Source of the DNA: Verrucomicrobia bacterium UBA1412
Lineage (GTDB): Bacteria > Verrucomicrobiota > Verrucomicrobiia > Limisphaerales > UBA1412
Assembly: GCA_002305615.1 (NCBI GenBank)
Contig: DBPU01000055.1
Span: 270 to 8,840 of the forward strand
DNA length: 8,571 nucleotides
Direction: 5' to 3'
The notes beneath the pieces were generated by a model. That model ran no database searches. It was not told where the DNA came from and saw only the letters and a list, made by a program, of their open reading frames with translations. Each line of letters begins with the position of its first letter. The first letter of the stretch is position 1. The position numbers were made by a program, and so were the translations under genes. Below are positions 1-5,881 of this stretch, in pieces.

Positions 1-1
1 C

Positions 2-424
2 GATGCTTTGGCTAATGAAATGTATCTTTCCTCCTATACAGGCGCTGATCTATCCGAATTACCTCCGGTTTCTGATACCAATAAAAACCCCATCAATACC
101 AAAATGATGCTCCTTTGTGAACTCCTGGCCGAAGGAAGAGAGGAGATGGGAATTGCCGGTACTGATGAAGACGGAAAAGCCTACTTCCAATCTATGGTGG
201 ATGACCGCGGAACAATCACACCCGAAATTGCCCAAAGCCGTCTGAATTTCCTGAACACCCTTCCCGAAGATGACGAACAGATGATAAGCTATATTGATGC
301 AATTCGCGAAAAATTTAACGCTAAAATCCACCCCGAATCCTTCCCCGAAGATTACCAATTCCAGTTAGATAAACTACCCAACATCAACCACTCCATCGGA
401 TACTTTACTGAAATATATTTTTAA
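2..424 (+). CDS. Unrecognised protein, C-terminal part (5' end outside window)
   Basis: The frame is open from the left edge (Asp-Ala-Leu-Ala-Asn-Glu-Met) to a TAA at 422-424, giving about 140 residues with no start that looks genuine; TTG at 8 and ATG at 20 are possible but the frame continues upstream, so I treat it as truncated. The protein is acidic and soluble, with no membrane segment, signal peptide or cysteine motif. A helical stretch (around MMLLCELLAEGREEMGI) and a Pro/Asp/Glu-rich second half are the only visible traits. I do not recognise the family. The DNA is less GC-rich than purC (24 of 60 bases in 301-360). It ends 102 bp before the purC start with no clear terminator. The reading frame is uninterrupted, but the function is unknown. 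Confidence 0.6.
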   Translation, partial: DALANEMYLSSYTGADLSELPPVSDTNKNPINTKMMLLCELLAEGREEMGIAGTDEDGKAYFQSMVDDRGTITPEIAQSRLNFLNTLPEDDEQMISYIDAIREKFNAKIHPESFPEDYQFQLDKLPNINHSIGYFTEIYF

Positions 425-526
425 CTGCTGTAATCAGGTTTGTTCGCTGAGGATTGGGGTTTAGGGCCGCCTCTTCATTTTTGGCGTGCATTGGGAGGAG
501 GTTTATCCCCATACTTTATTCAGTGT

Positions 527-1420
527 ATGTACACTGAGCCTTTATTAAAGTTGGAGCTCCCGGGGATCAAGAAAGTGAAGAGCGGAAAGGTCCGCGAAGT
601 TTTTGATCTGGGTGAGTATTTACTGTTTGTCGCCACAGACCGCATTTCCGCCTTTGACTGCGTGATGCCCAACGGCATACCCAATAAAGGCAAGGCGCTC
701 ACGCAGATGAGCCATTACTGGTTTGACGACAGCAGTGACATTATCGGCAATCATCGCGTGGGCCGTGCCAATGACCCGCTGCCGGATAAGCTCAAGCCCT
801 TTGAATCGGTGCTGGCGGGCCGCTCCATGATCGTCCGCAAAGCTCAGCCTCTGGCCATCGAGTGCGTCGTCCGCGGCTACCTGGCCGGTTCGGGCTGGAA
901 GGAATACAAGAAGAGCCAGACCGTCTGCGGGATAGAACTGCCGCCAGGACTTCAGGAATCCTCCGAATTACCGAAACCGATTTTCACCCCGTCCACGAAG
1001 GCCGAAGAGGGTCACGACGAGAATATCAGCTTCGAGAAAGCTCAGGAGATTGTCGGAGAAGAGATCGCTCTGCGCGTCCGGGATGCCAGTATCCGGCTCT
1101 ACAGTTGGGCACGGGATGTGGCCCGCAAACAGGGGATCATCATTGCCGATACCAAGTTTGAATTCGGCATCTTTGAAGGGGAGATTATTCTGATTGATGA
1201 AGTGCTGACCCCGGATTCTTCCCGTTTCTGGCCGCTGGATGATTACCGGCCCGGCAGAGGGCAGATGAGCTTTGATAAACAGTTCGTGCGCGATTATCTG
1301 GAGACGCTCGACTGGAATAAACAGCCCCCGGCACCGGCATTGCCCGAGGAGGTCGTCCGCAAAACGGCCGATAAATACGCCGAGGCCTATCGCCGCCTGA
1401 CCGGCAAAGAACTTTGCTGA
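527..1420 (+). CDS. purC: Phosphoribosylaminoimidazole-succinocarboxamide (SAICAR) synthase
   Basis: Cytosolic purine synthesis enzyme that joins CAIR and L-aspartate using ATP to make SAICAR. I take ATG 527 (297 residues): the frame runs upstream to TTG 440, but family homology starts at the LLKLELPGIKKVKSGKVREVFD region, and 297 residues suits the longer, yeast-type class (the E. coli form is about 237). Visible motifs are the ATP-binding SGKVREVFD (19-27), VATDRISAFD (35-44), the signature ECVVRGYLAGSGW (112-124), the substrate loop FTPSTKAEEGHDENISF (153-169) and IADTKFEFG (206-214) followed by IDEVLTPDSSRFWP (223-236). The end matches the long class (FDKQFVRDYLE, then WNKQPPAPALPEEVV). 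A GGGAGGAGG at 493-501 lies about 25 nt before the ATG, too far for a normal ribosome site. A Xer recombinase gene follows 31 bp downstream and is probably co-transcribed. No other purine gene is in the window. Confidence 0.96.
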   Translation: MYTEPLLKLELPGIKKVKSGKVREVFDLGEYLLFVATDRISAFDCVMPNGIPNKGKALTQMSHYWFDDSSDIIGNHRVGRANDPLPDKLKPFESVLAGRSMIVRKAQPLAIECVVRGYLAGSGWKEYKKSQTVCGIELPPGLQESSELPKPIFTPSTKAEEGHDENISFEKAQEIVGEEIALRVRDASIRLYSWARDVARKQGIIIADTKFEFGIFEGEIILIDEVLTPDSSRFWPLDDYRPGRGQMSFDKQFVRDYLETLDWNKQPPAPALPEEVVRKTADKYAEAYRRLTGKELC

Positions 1421-1451
1421 GGAGCCGCCCCCAGAGCCCCCGCCGCAAGCC

Positions 1452-2372
1452 ATGGAGAGATTGATTGACGAATTCCTGCTCCATCTGCGCCATGAGCGCG
1501 GAGCCGCAGAGAATACGCAGGAGACCTATTCGGCGGTGCTGCGTCGGCTGGGTGCCTGGGCCGTGCAGAGGCGCATCCGAAGCTGGGGAGATTTCACCCT
1601 TTCAGACCTGACCGAGTTTTTGAGCCACGAAAAAGAGCGCCCGGTTCTGGACCGCAAAGGGGCCAAGCCTCATGAGCCGAGCGTTTCGACCCTGTACCTC
1701 GTGATTGCGGCGCTCAAGGCGTTCTTCAAGTTTTGCGAGGCGGAGAAGGTGCTCCCGTTCAATATCGCCGAAAATCTATCCCTGCCGCGCCGCTGGGATG
1801 CGCTCCCGAAGGCTCTGGAGAGCGACCAGATCGAGCGGCTCCTGCGCAAGCCGCCCCAAATGCGTCCGCGTGATTACTGCGATCAGGCGGTTCTCGAGCT
1901 CGCCTATTCCTCGGGCCTGCGTCTTTCTGAGCTCTGCGATTTGAGGCTCGAGCAGCTCCACCTGGAAGAGGGCTTCATCACCGTGATCGGCAAGGGGAAT
2001 AAGGAGCGGGTCGTGCCGGTCGGGAAAATGGCGATAGACTCCATCCGGCAATATCTCTCGCAAGGCAGACCCCATTTATCCAAGCCTAAATCCCCGGGCA
2101 ATCTCTTCCTGACCTGCCGCGGCACCAAGTTCGCTTCGGTCACCCTCTGGCTGCGGATTAAGAACCGCGTCAAGGCTGCCGGCCTGCCCGAGAGTATCAC
2201 TCCGCACGGCCTGCGGCATAGTTTTGCCACGCATCTCCTGGAGCATGGCGCCGACCTGAGAGTCATCCAGGAGCTTCTGGGCCATGCCAGCATCAGCACG
2301 ACCGAGGTCTATACCCACGTGGCCAAAGCCCGCCTCAAAGAGGTCCATCACCGCTTCCATCCGCGCTCCTGA
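1452..2372 (+). CDS. xerC/D: Tyrosine recombinase, XerC/XerD type
   Basis: Site-specific recombinase that in its family resolves chromosome dimers at dif near FtsK; some relatives serve integrative elements. The 306-residue length fits Xer proteins. An N-terminal SAM-like core-binding domain (about 1-110, beginning IDEFLLHLRHERGAAENT) precedes the catalytic domain (about 115-300). All catalytic residues are visible: Arg157 (SSGLRLSEL), Lys181 (GKGNKER), His252 and Arg255 (PHGLRHSF), His278 (LLGHAS) and Tyr287 (STTEVYTHV), at spacings nearly identical to E. coli XerD. It therefore looks active. ATG 1452 gives the canonical Xer N-terminus; no good Shine-Dalgarno sequence is visible. The 31-bp gap from purC suggests a shared transcript. 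C versus D cannot be settled from one paralogue, and I saw no dif-like site nearby. GC content matches purC, so it looks like a resident housekeeping gene and not part of a mobile element. Confidence 0.92.
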   Translation: MERLIDEFLLHLRHERGAAENTQETYSAVLRRLGAWAVQRRIRSWGDFTLSDLTEFLSHEKERPVLDRKGAKPHEPSVSTLYLVIAALKAFFKFCEAEKVLPFNIAENLSLPRRWDALPKALESDQIERLLRKPPQMRPRDYCDQAVLELAYSSGLRLSELCDLRLEQLHLEEGFITVIGKGNKERVVPVGKMAIDSIRQYLSQGRPHLSKPKSPGNLFLTCRGTKFASVTLWLRIKNRVKAAGLPESITPHGLRHSFATHLLEHGADLRVIQELLGHASISTTEVYTHVAKARLKEVHHRFHPRS

Positions 2373-2432
2373 TTTTTCTCTTCTTTCACGGAAAAAATTT
2401 CCTATTGCACTTTCTCTCGTTGAAGCGTTAAA

Positions 2433-2462
2433 TTGATTCATCGCTAAAGTCATCTTTAGAAT
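2433..2462 (+). promoter_or_regulatory. Sigma-70-type promoter for the DUF1643 gene
   Basis: TTGATT at 2433-2438 (4 of 6 to the -35 consensus) and TAGAAT at 2457-2462 (5 of 6 to the -10) are separated by 18 bp. The predicted start near 2469 leaves a leader of roughly 23 nt that contains AAGGA (2482-2486), five bases before ATG 2492. The site lies in an AT-rich gap, where chance matches are common, so confidence is moderate. Confidence 0.5.
2444..2459 (+). promoter_or_regulatory. Inverted repeat CTAAAG-TCAT-CTTTAG overlapping the -10
   Basis: A perfect 6-bp inverted repeat with a 4-base centre. Its right arm (2454-2459) shares bases with the predicted -10 (2457-2462), which is where a repressor could block RNA polymerase. 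It lies upstream of the predicted start, so it is more likely a DNA operator than an RNA hairpin. It is short enough to arise by chance. Confidence 0.25.
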
Positions 2463-2491
2463 AAGAATGCAATACAACCTAAAGGAAAATT

Positions 2492-2914
2492 ATGAGTGAT
2501 AATAAGGACTATAAACCATGTACTATTACTCGCGAGTGCATAAGAACATTAGCTGACAAGGAGAAGGGGAATGCGTTTCGCTATCTCTTGAAAAAAGAGT
2601 GGAAAGGAAAAGGAAGGACGAAAAAAGATGGGTGGGAAAAACCATTGATCATCATTGGTTGTAATCCCAGCACTGCCAATGAGGAGTGGTCGGACAAAAC
2701 AATGGGATTAGTTGAAAATTTTATAGAAAAGAAAAAATACAGTGGATACATCATGCTGAATCTTTATCCGCAGATTTCGTCCAGTCCTAGCAAGCTTCTT
2801 GAACAGGAGTGTGATTCTCGCATTCGTTATCTTAATAGGAGAGTGATTAAAAAAGCTATAAAAGAAAACAATAAATCTCATATCTTGTTTGCTTTTGGTG
2901 AATTAAAAAAATAA
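2492..2914 (+). CDS. DUF1643 family protein, N-terminal part of a frameshifted gene
   Basis: The 140 residues match the DUF1643 pattern: an RYLLKKEW element (27-34), then LIIIGCNPSTANEEWSDKTM (the family's NPSTA..D.T core), then YSGYIMLNLYP (the G...NL element) and a final HILFAFGELKK strand. The biochemical role of this family is not established. The start is well supported by AAGGA five bases before ATG 2492. The frame stops at TAA 2912-2914 inside an extremely AT-rich stretch (3 G/C in 2901-2960), just where the family would be expected to continue, and the missing part is found in other frames downstream. Deleting one A from the A7 run (2905-2911) and one T from the T6 run (2926-2931) joins this segment to the 2971-3297 frame. 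Codon use is much more AT-rich than the neighbouring xer gene, suggesting horizontal origin. Confidence 0.75.
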   Translation: MSDNKDYKPCTITRECIRTLADKEKGNAFRYLLKKEWKGKGRTKKDGWEKPLIIIGCNPSTANEEWSDKTMGLVENFIEKKKYSGYIMLNLYPQISSSPSKLLEQECDSRIRYLNRRVIKKAIKENNKSHILFAFGELKK

Positions 2915-2970
2915 AATAAATTATATTTTTTATAAAAAATTTAAACGACATAAATAAATTAATCAAAAAA

Positions 2971-3297
2971 TTGATTTGTAAAGGTATTATTAATAATGAT
3001 CAAATAAAGAAGCTTTATAACGGGAATACTGGAGTTAATGTAGATTCAAAAAATAATTACCCTCCACATTTTCGTAATAGCGCGTTTTTGAAAAATGGGA
3101 TAGAAAATGCGGGTATTATTGATTTTAAAATTGATGAGTACAATGATTATATCAAAGAGAGACTCAAAAAGCTCCAAGTAGAAGAAGCTTCAGCCAAAAA
3201 AGCTTCAGCTAAAGAAGCTTCAGCTAAAGAAGCTTCAGCTAAAAAAACTCCAAGCAAAAAAACTTCAGCTAAAAAAAACTCCAAGCAAAAAACCTAA
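2971..3297 (+). CDS. C-terminal part of the DUF1643 gene, with Lys/Ala-rich tail
   Basis: This frame is open from 2920. The only start codon is TTG 2971, without a ribosome binding site, so it is probably not an independent gene. Residues read from 2920 include IKNLNDINKLIKKL and, later, NNYPPHFRNSAFL, which fits the C-terminal end of a DUF1643 domain (Pro/His region near the end). From 3184 the product becomes a repetitive tail of EASAK/KASAK/KTPSK/KTSAK units resembling histone-H1-like lysine/alanine tails, which often bind nucleic acid; that function is inferred from composition only. Close to the end an A8 run (3271-3278) replaces the A7 seen in the sister copy (3241-3247). With one A fewer, the product would end KKTPSKKPK with a stop at 3299-3301, in the same frame as the N-terminal part. 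The whole repaired gene would encode 268 residues. Confidence 0.55.
   Translation: MICKGIINNDQIKKLYNGNTGVNVDSKNNYPPHFRNSAFLKNGIENAGIIDFKIDEYNDYIKERLKKLQVEEASAKKASAKEASAKEASAKKTPSKKTSAKKNSKQKT
3184..3273 (+). repeat. 15-bp tandem repeat coding EASAK-type pentapeptides
   Basis: Six consecutive 15-bp units based on GAAGCTTCAGCTAAA start at 3184, 3199, 3214, 3229, 3244 and 3259. Units 3 and 4 (3214-3243) are identical. Units 1, 2 and 6 differ at few positions, and unit 5 is a variant reading AAAACTCCAAGCAAA. That variant recurs one base out of frame just after unit 6. The unit is a multiple of three, so gain or loss of copies would change tail length without breaking the frame. Confidence 0.9.
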
Positions 3298-3355
3298 ATA
3301 ACCCTCCGTATTAAAGAAGGGTGCCTGAGATTTTGTTCGAGGGCATAAGCAAGAA

Positions 3356-3381
3356 CTCCGCCTGCCGGTGGGCAGACGGAG
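3356..3381. repeat. GC-rich palindrome between convergent genes (possible dispersed repeat or terminator)
   Basis: CTCCG-C-CTGCC, loop GGTG, GGCAG-A-CGGAG: two 5-bp stem blocks separated by a single C/A mismatch. It is the only GC-rich structure in the AT-rich gap 3302-3418, which holds no gene. Read on the minus strand it follows the oxidoreductase stop by about 40 nt and is followed by TTCTTGCTT, so it could terminate that operon weakly. On the plus strand there is no T-tract. Its form also resembles intergenic REP-like palindromes scattered through bacterial genomes. Confidence 0.55.
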
Positions 3382-3418
3382 CGCCTGAAATTTCAATTTA
3401 TTCTTCTAACCTGTCTCG

Positions 3419-4891
3419 TCAGATATACTTGGGAACGACGAACGGGTAGCGGTAGTCGCGCGTGAGCATCGCATTGGCGCGGTCATTACCGACAAAGAAC
3501 TCCTGATTTTCGTACATTTCCAGCACGGGCCCCAGGAAGGTCTTTTCCTTCTCCAGATCGATGCGATTGGCCTGCAGATGGTTCCAGACCCGTTCGCCGG
3601 CCTCGAACATATGCGGCAGCTGACGCAGCGCCTGTTCGACTTCGTCCACCGTAGCCAGTTTGCCCAGGCGATAAGAGATATTGCCCGTATGGCAGAGAGC
3701 GCTTGAGAGATGGCCCTCCAGAATATCGGCATTGAGATCGCTCACCTTGCGGCTGCGGATTGCCTCAATCCAGTTCGCATGATGACTGCCGCCGGCGGAG
3801 AATTTCTTCAGTTCCTTGCCTTCCAGGTCGTAGGCCGTGGCGCTGTTGTAATTGGGATTGACCAGGTAGCCGCCTTCGCACTCCACCAGTACGCCGATGC
3901 TGGCGCCTTTGAGATTATCCATCTGCTTTTCCGTGGCAGAGGTCGGCAGCCCGCGCACTTCGAAAATGAGCGATTTCTTGCCGTAATCGTGATAGATCAG
4001 CTGGGTATTGGCCGTTTCGCCGTTATCGATGTAGCCATAGCGGCCGCCGGTGCTCCAGACGCGGCGAGAGAGCGTATTTACACCCAGGAACCAGCGGGCG
4101 ATATCCATCTGATGGATGCCCTGATTGCCCAGGTCGCCGCAACCGGTTGCCCAGACCCAGTGCCAGTCATAATGCAGCCGCTTGCGGGTCAGAGGCGCCA
4201 TCGGGGCCGGCCCGCACCAGAGGTTGTAATCCACGGTGGCGGGAATCGGCTGAGCCATCTGCACGTAGCCGATGGTGTCGCGGCGTTTGTAGCAGAGCGC
4301 GCGGGCGACGTTGATCTTGCCCAGGTTGCCTGCCTGAACCCATGCCACCGCTTCCTGCAATCCGCGGCTGGAGCGGCATTGGGTACCGGTCTGGACGATG
4401 CGCTTATATTTGCGGGCAGCTTCCACCATTCTGCGGCCTTCATTGACGTTATGAGAGACCGGTTTTTCCACATAGACATCTTTGCCCGCCTGGCAGGCCC
4501 AGATCGTCCCCAGTGAATGCCAGTGATTGGGAGTGGCCATGGATACGGCGTCGATTTCCGGGTCATCGAAGACGGCGCGCATATCGGTATAGGTCTTGAC
4601 CTTGACGTTCTTTTTCTCGAGCTCAGCGACACGCTGCTTCAGAACGGCCGAATCGACATCGCAAAGGGCCACGATGCGGGCTCCGGGTGTCTTCAAAAGT
4701 TCGTTAATATGGCTGTTACCCTGGCCGTGGATACCGATGACCGCTACCCGGATATCGCCGTTAGCGCCTATGGGGCGGTCCGTGGCCTGAGCATGTACCT
4801 GGTTGATCCAGGAAGGCAGGGCCAGAGCACTCGCACCCAGAAGTGAGGATTTAATGAAATCCCTACGATTTAATCTATGTGTCTTACTCAT
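3419..4891 (-). CDS. Tat-exported Gfo/Idh/MocA family oxidoreductase
   Basis: NAD(P)-dependent sugar or polyol dehydrogenase-like protein of 490 residues. The N-terminus carries a twin-arginine signal (RRDFIK at 9-14, a hydrophobic stretch to about 28, likely cleavage after HAQA 33-36), so it should be folded with cofactor and exported. The Rossmann domain follows: VAVIGIHGQG (49-58, Gly53/56/58), acidic Asp78 at the end of strand 2 (suggesting NAD preference), MATPNHWH (118-125) and the family's EKP motif (142-144). The catalytic-domain region contains GNQGIHQMD (255-263), placing His260 and Asp263 in the usual active-site positions. The C-terminal part (EGHLSSALCHTGNISYRLGK) is typical of PVC members. 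The substrate cannot be read from sequence. It is the last gene of a leftward trio, 87 bp after the isomerase gene. GAGAG seven bases before ATG 4891 is a modest ribosome site. Confidence 0.92.
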   Translation of the reverse strand: MSKTHRLNRRDFIKSSLLGASALALPSWINQVHAQATDRPIGANGDIRVAVIGIHGQGNSHINELLKTPGARIVALCDVDSAVLKQRVAELEKKNVKVKTYTDMRAVFDDPEIDAVSMATPNHWHSLGTIWACQAGKDVYVEKPVSHNVNEGRRMVEAARKYKRIVQTGTQCRSSRGLQEAVAWVQAGNLGKINVARALCYKRRDTIGYVQMAQPIPATVDYNLWCGPAPMAPLTRKRLHYDWHWVWATGCGDLGNQGIHQMDIARWFLGVNTLSRRVWSTGGRYGYIDNGETANTQLIYHDYGKKSLIFEVRGLPTSATEKQMDNLKGASIGVLVECEGGYLVNPNYNSATAYDLEGKELKKFSAGGSHHANWIEAIRSRKVSDLNADILEGHLSSALCHTGNISYRLGKLATVDEVEQALRQLPHMFEAGERVWNHLQANRIDLEKEKTFLGPVLEMYENQEFFVGNDRANAMLTRDYRYPFVVPKYI

Positions 4892-4911
4892 AACAATACT
4901 CTCAATTGCTA

Positions 4912-4929
4912 AAGGGGAGTCTACCCCTT
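4912..4929 (-). promoter_or_regulatory. Hairpin in the leader of the oxidoreductase gene
   Basis: In minus-strand RNA, AAGGGG and CCCCTT arms (4924-4929 and 4912-4917) enclose a 6-base loop in the 87-bp gap between isomerase and oxidoreductase genes. It lies about 20 nt before the ATG. The run after it is only TTT, so it is a weak terminator at best. It might attenuate readthrough, protect an mRNA end or tune expression of the last gene. Confidence 0.35.
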
Positions 4930-4978
4930 AGGTTCCGGGGGCGACAAGTCCTATTTGCCCGAATCACGAAAAAACGCC

Positions 4979-5857
4979 TCAGGTCTCCTGCAGAGCCAGC
5001 CAGAGTGTGCGATAGTAGCGCATGATCCGGACCGGGTCGGGGTTATGCGGGATTTCCGCCAGGGTGTAGCCCTTGAATCCATCGCGCTTCAGTGAGGAGA
5101 AAAGTTTGCGCCAGGGATAATCGGCGTTCCAGAGCTCGGTGATATGGCAAACGGTGATTTTATCCTTCACGAGGTTATAATTGTAATCCCAGCCTTCGCC
5201 CTTCAGGTCGTCCATGTTTGAATTCCAGCAGACATTGGCATTGGGATGATCGGCAATATCGATAATTTTTTTTATGTTGGGCAGGAGGCAAGTCTGGTTG
5301 CCGTGTACCTCCATCCGGATATCGATCCCGAGCTCAGCCCCGTAGATGGCGACCTGGCGGAAGGATTTTCCGATCTGCTCCAGAGTCTTCTCCGGCGGGA
5401 CTCCTGAGGGCAGGTCATTGGGTCGGACCTTGACCGCCTCGGCGCCTACATCCCGCGCCAGGCGGATATATTCCCGTGTGCCCTCGATATCCCGTTTGAG
5501 TTTATCGGGGTCAGGCGTATGGTAGTCGAACGCGCTGCCCAAGCTCACCAGCTTGACCGGTGAATCTTTAAAGCGCGCCTTTACCTCCAGCCGTTCGGCC
5601 TCCGAGAGATTAACCTCCACTTTGTGCGCATGGGTGGTGCGGAGCTCGACTCCCTCAAAGCCGGTCTGGGCGCAGGTTTTAATCAGGGTGGCAACGTCCA
5701 TGTCTTTACCCAGATTGTAGGTGACCAGTCCCAGCTTGAAACCGCCCGGGGAAGAATCTTGAGCTCCCTGTGTCTGCGCTTTTGCCTCAGGGTGAAAGGG
5801 CAGGGCAGCCGCAACGGAGAGCCCGCCCAGAGCTTGAATAAAACGTCGACGATTCAT
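4979..5857 (-). CDS. Tat-exported sugar phosphate isomerase/epimerase-like TIM-barrel protein
   Basis: A 292-residue member of the xylose isomerase-like (AP endonuclease 2) TIM-barrel superfamily, whose members isomerise, epimerise or cleave sugars with a divalent metal. A twin-arginine signal is visible (RRRFIQ at 3-8, hydrophobic 10-20, AKA near 25-27). The barrel starts at KLGLVTYNLG (41-50), followed by GFEGVELR (66-73). Candidate metal ligands are Glu183 (RMEVHG), His238 (VCHITE) and Glu268 (LAEIP). The position that is often Asp reads CWNSN (210-214), with Asn. The gene lies 24 bp after the DUF6807 gene and 87 bp before the oxidoreductase gene, implying one transcript. GAGGA sits three bases before ATG 5857. 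Its partner genes suggest it works on the oxidoreductase's product, but the reaction is not known. Confidence 0.88.
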   Translation of the reverse strand: MNRRRFIQALGGLSVAAALPFHPEAKAQTQGAQDSSPGGFKLGLVTYNLGKDMDVATLIKTCAQTGFEGVELRTTHAHKVEVNLSEAERLEVKARFKDSPVKLVSLGSAFDYHTPDPDKLKRDIEGTREYIRLARDVGAEAVKVRPNDLPSGVPPEKTLEQIGKSFRQVAIYGAELGIDIRMEVHGNQTCLLPNIKKIIDIADHPNANVCWNSNMDDLKGEGWDYNYNLVKDKITVCHITELWNADYPWRKLFSSLKRDGFKGYTLAEIPHNPDPVRIMRYYRTLWLALQET

Positions 5858-5881
5858 ATTTCCTCACATGCGCCGGGCGCT

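Noticed and set aside
481..500. Sigma-54-like TGGCGTGCATTGG before purC
   Set aside because: The spacing between the TGGC and the second element does not fit the -24/-12 consensus, and the match is partial.
1452..2372. Xer recombinase as an integrase marking a mobile element
   Set aside because: Length, residue spacing and GC content match housekeeping Xer proteins. No tRNA attachment site, flanking direct repeat or phage gene is visible, and no dif-like 28-bp site was seen in the window.
2390..2402. GGAAA-AAA-TTTCC palindrome as xer terminator
   Set aside because: A 5-bp AT-rich stem with a 3-base loop and no following T-run is too weak to call.
2905..2914. Programmed ribosomal frameshift at the A7 run
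   Set aside because: A -1 shift reaches TAA at 2917-2919 and a +1 shift reaches TAA at 2955-2957, so no single shift joins the two halves; at least two changes are needed.
3301..3322. ACCCT/AGGGT inverted repeat as terminator of the DUF1643 gene
   Set aside because: The stem is only 5 bp with a 12-base loop and no T-tract follows it.
3710..4516. 268-residue open frame on the plus strand
   Set aside because: It lies antisense to the Gfo/Idh/MocA gene, whose minus-strand product has full family motifs and a Tat signal. The plus frame shows no family motif and arises from GC-rich codon bias.
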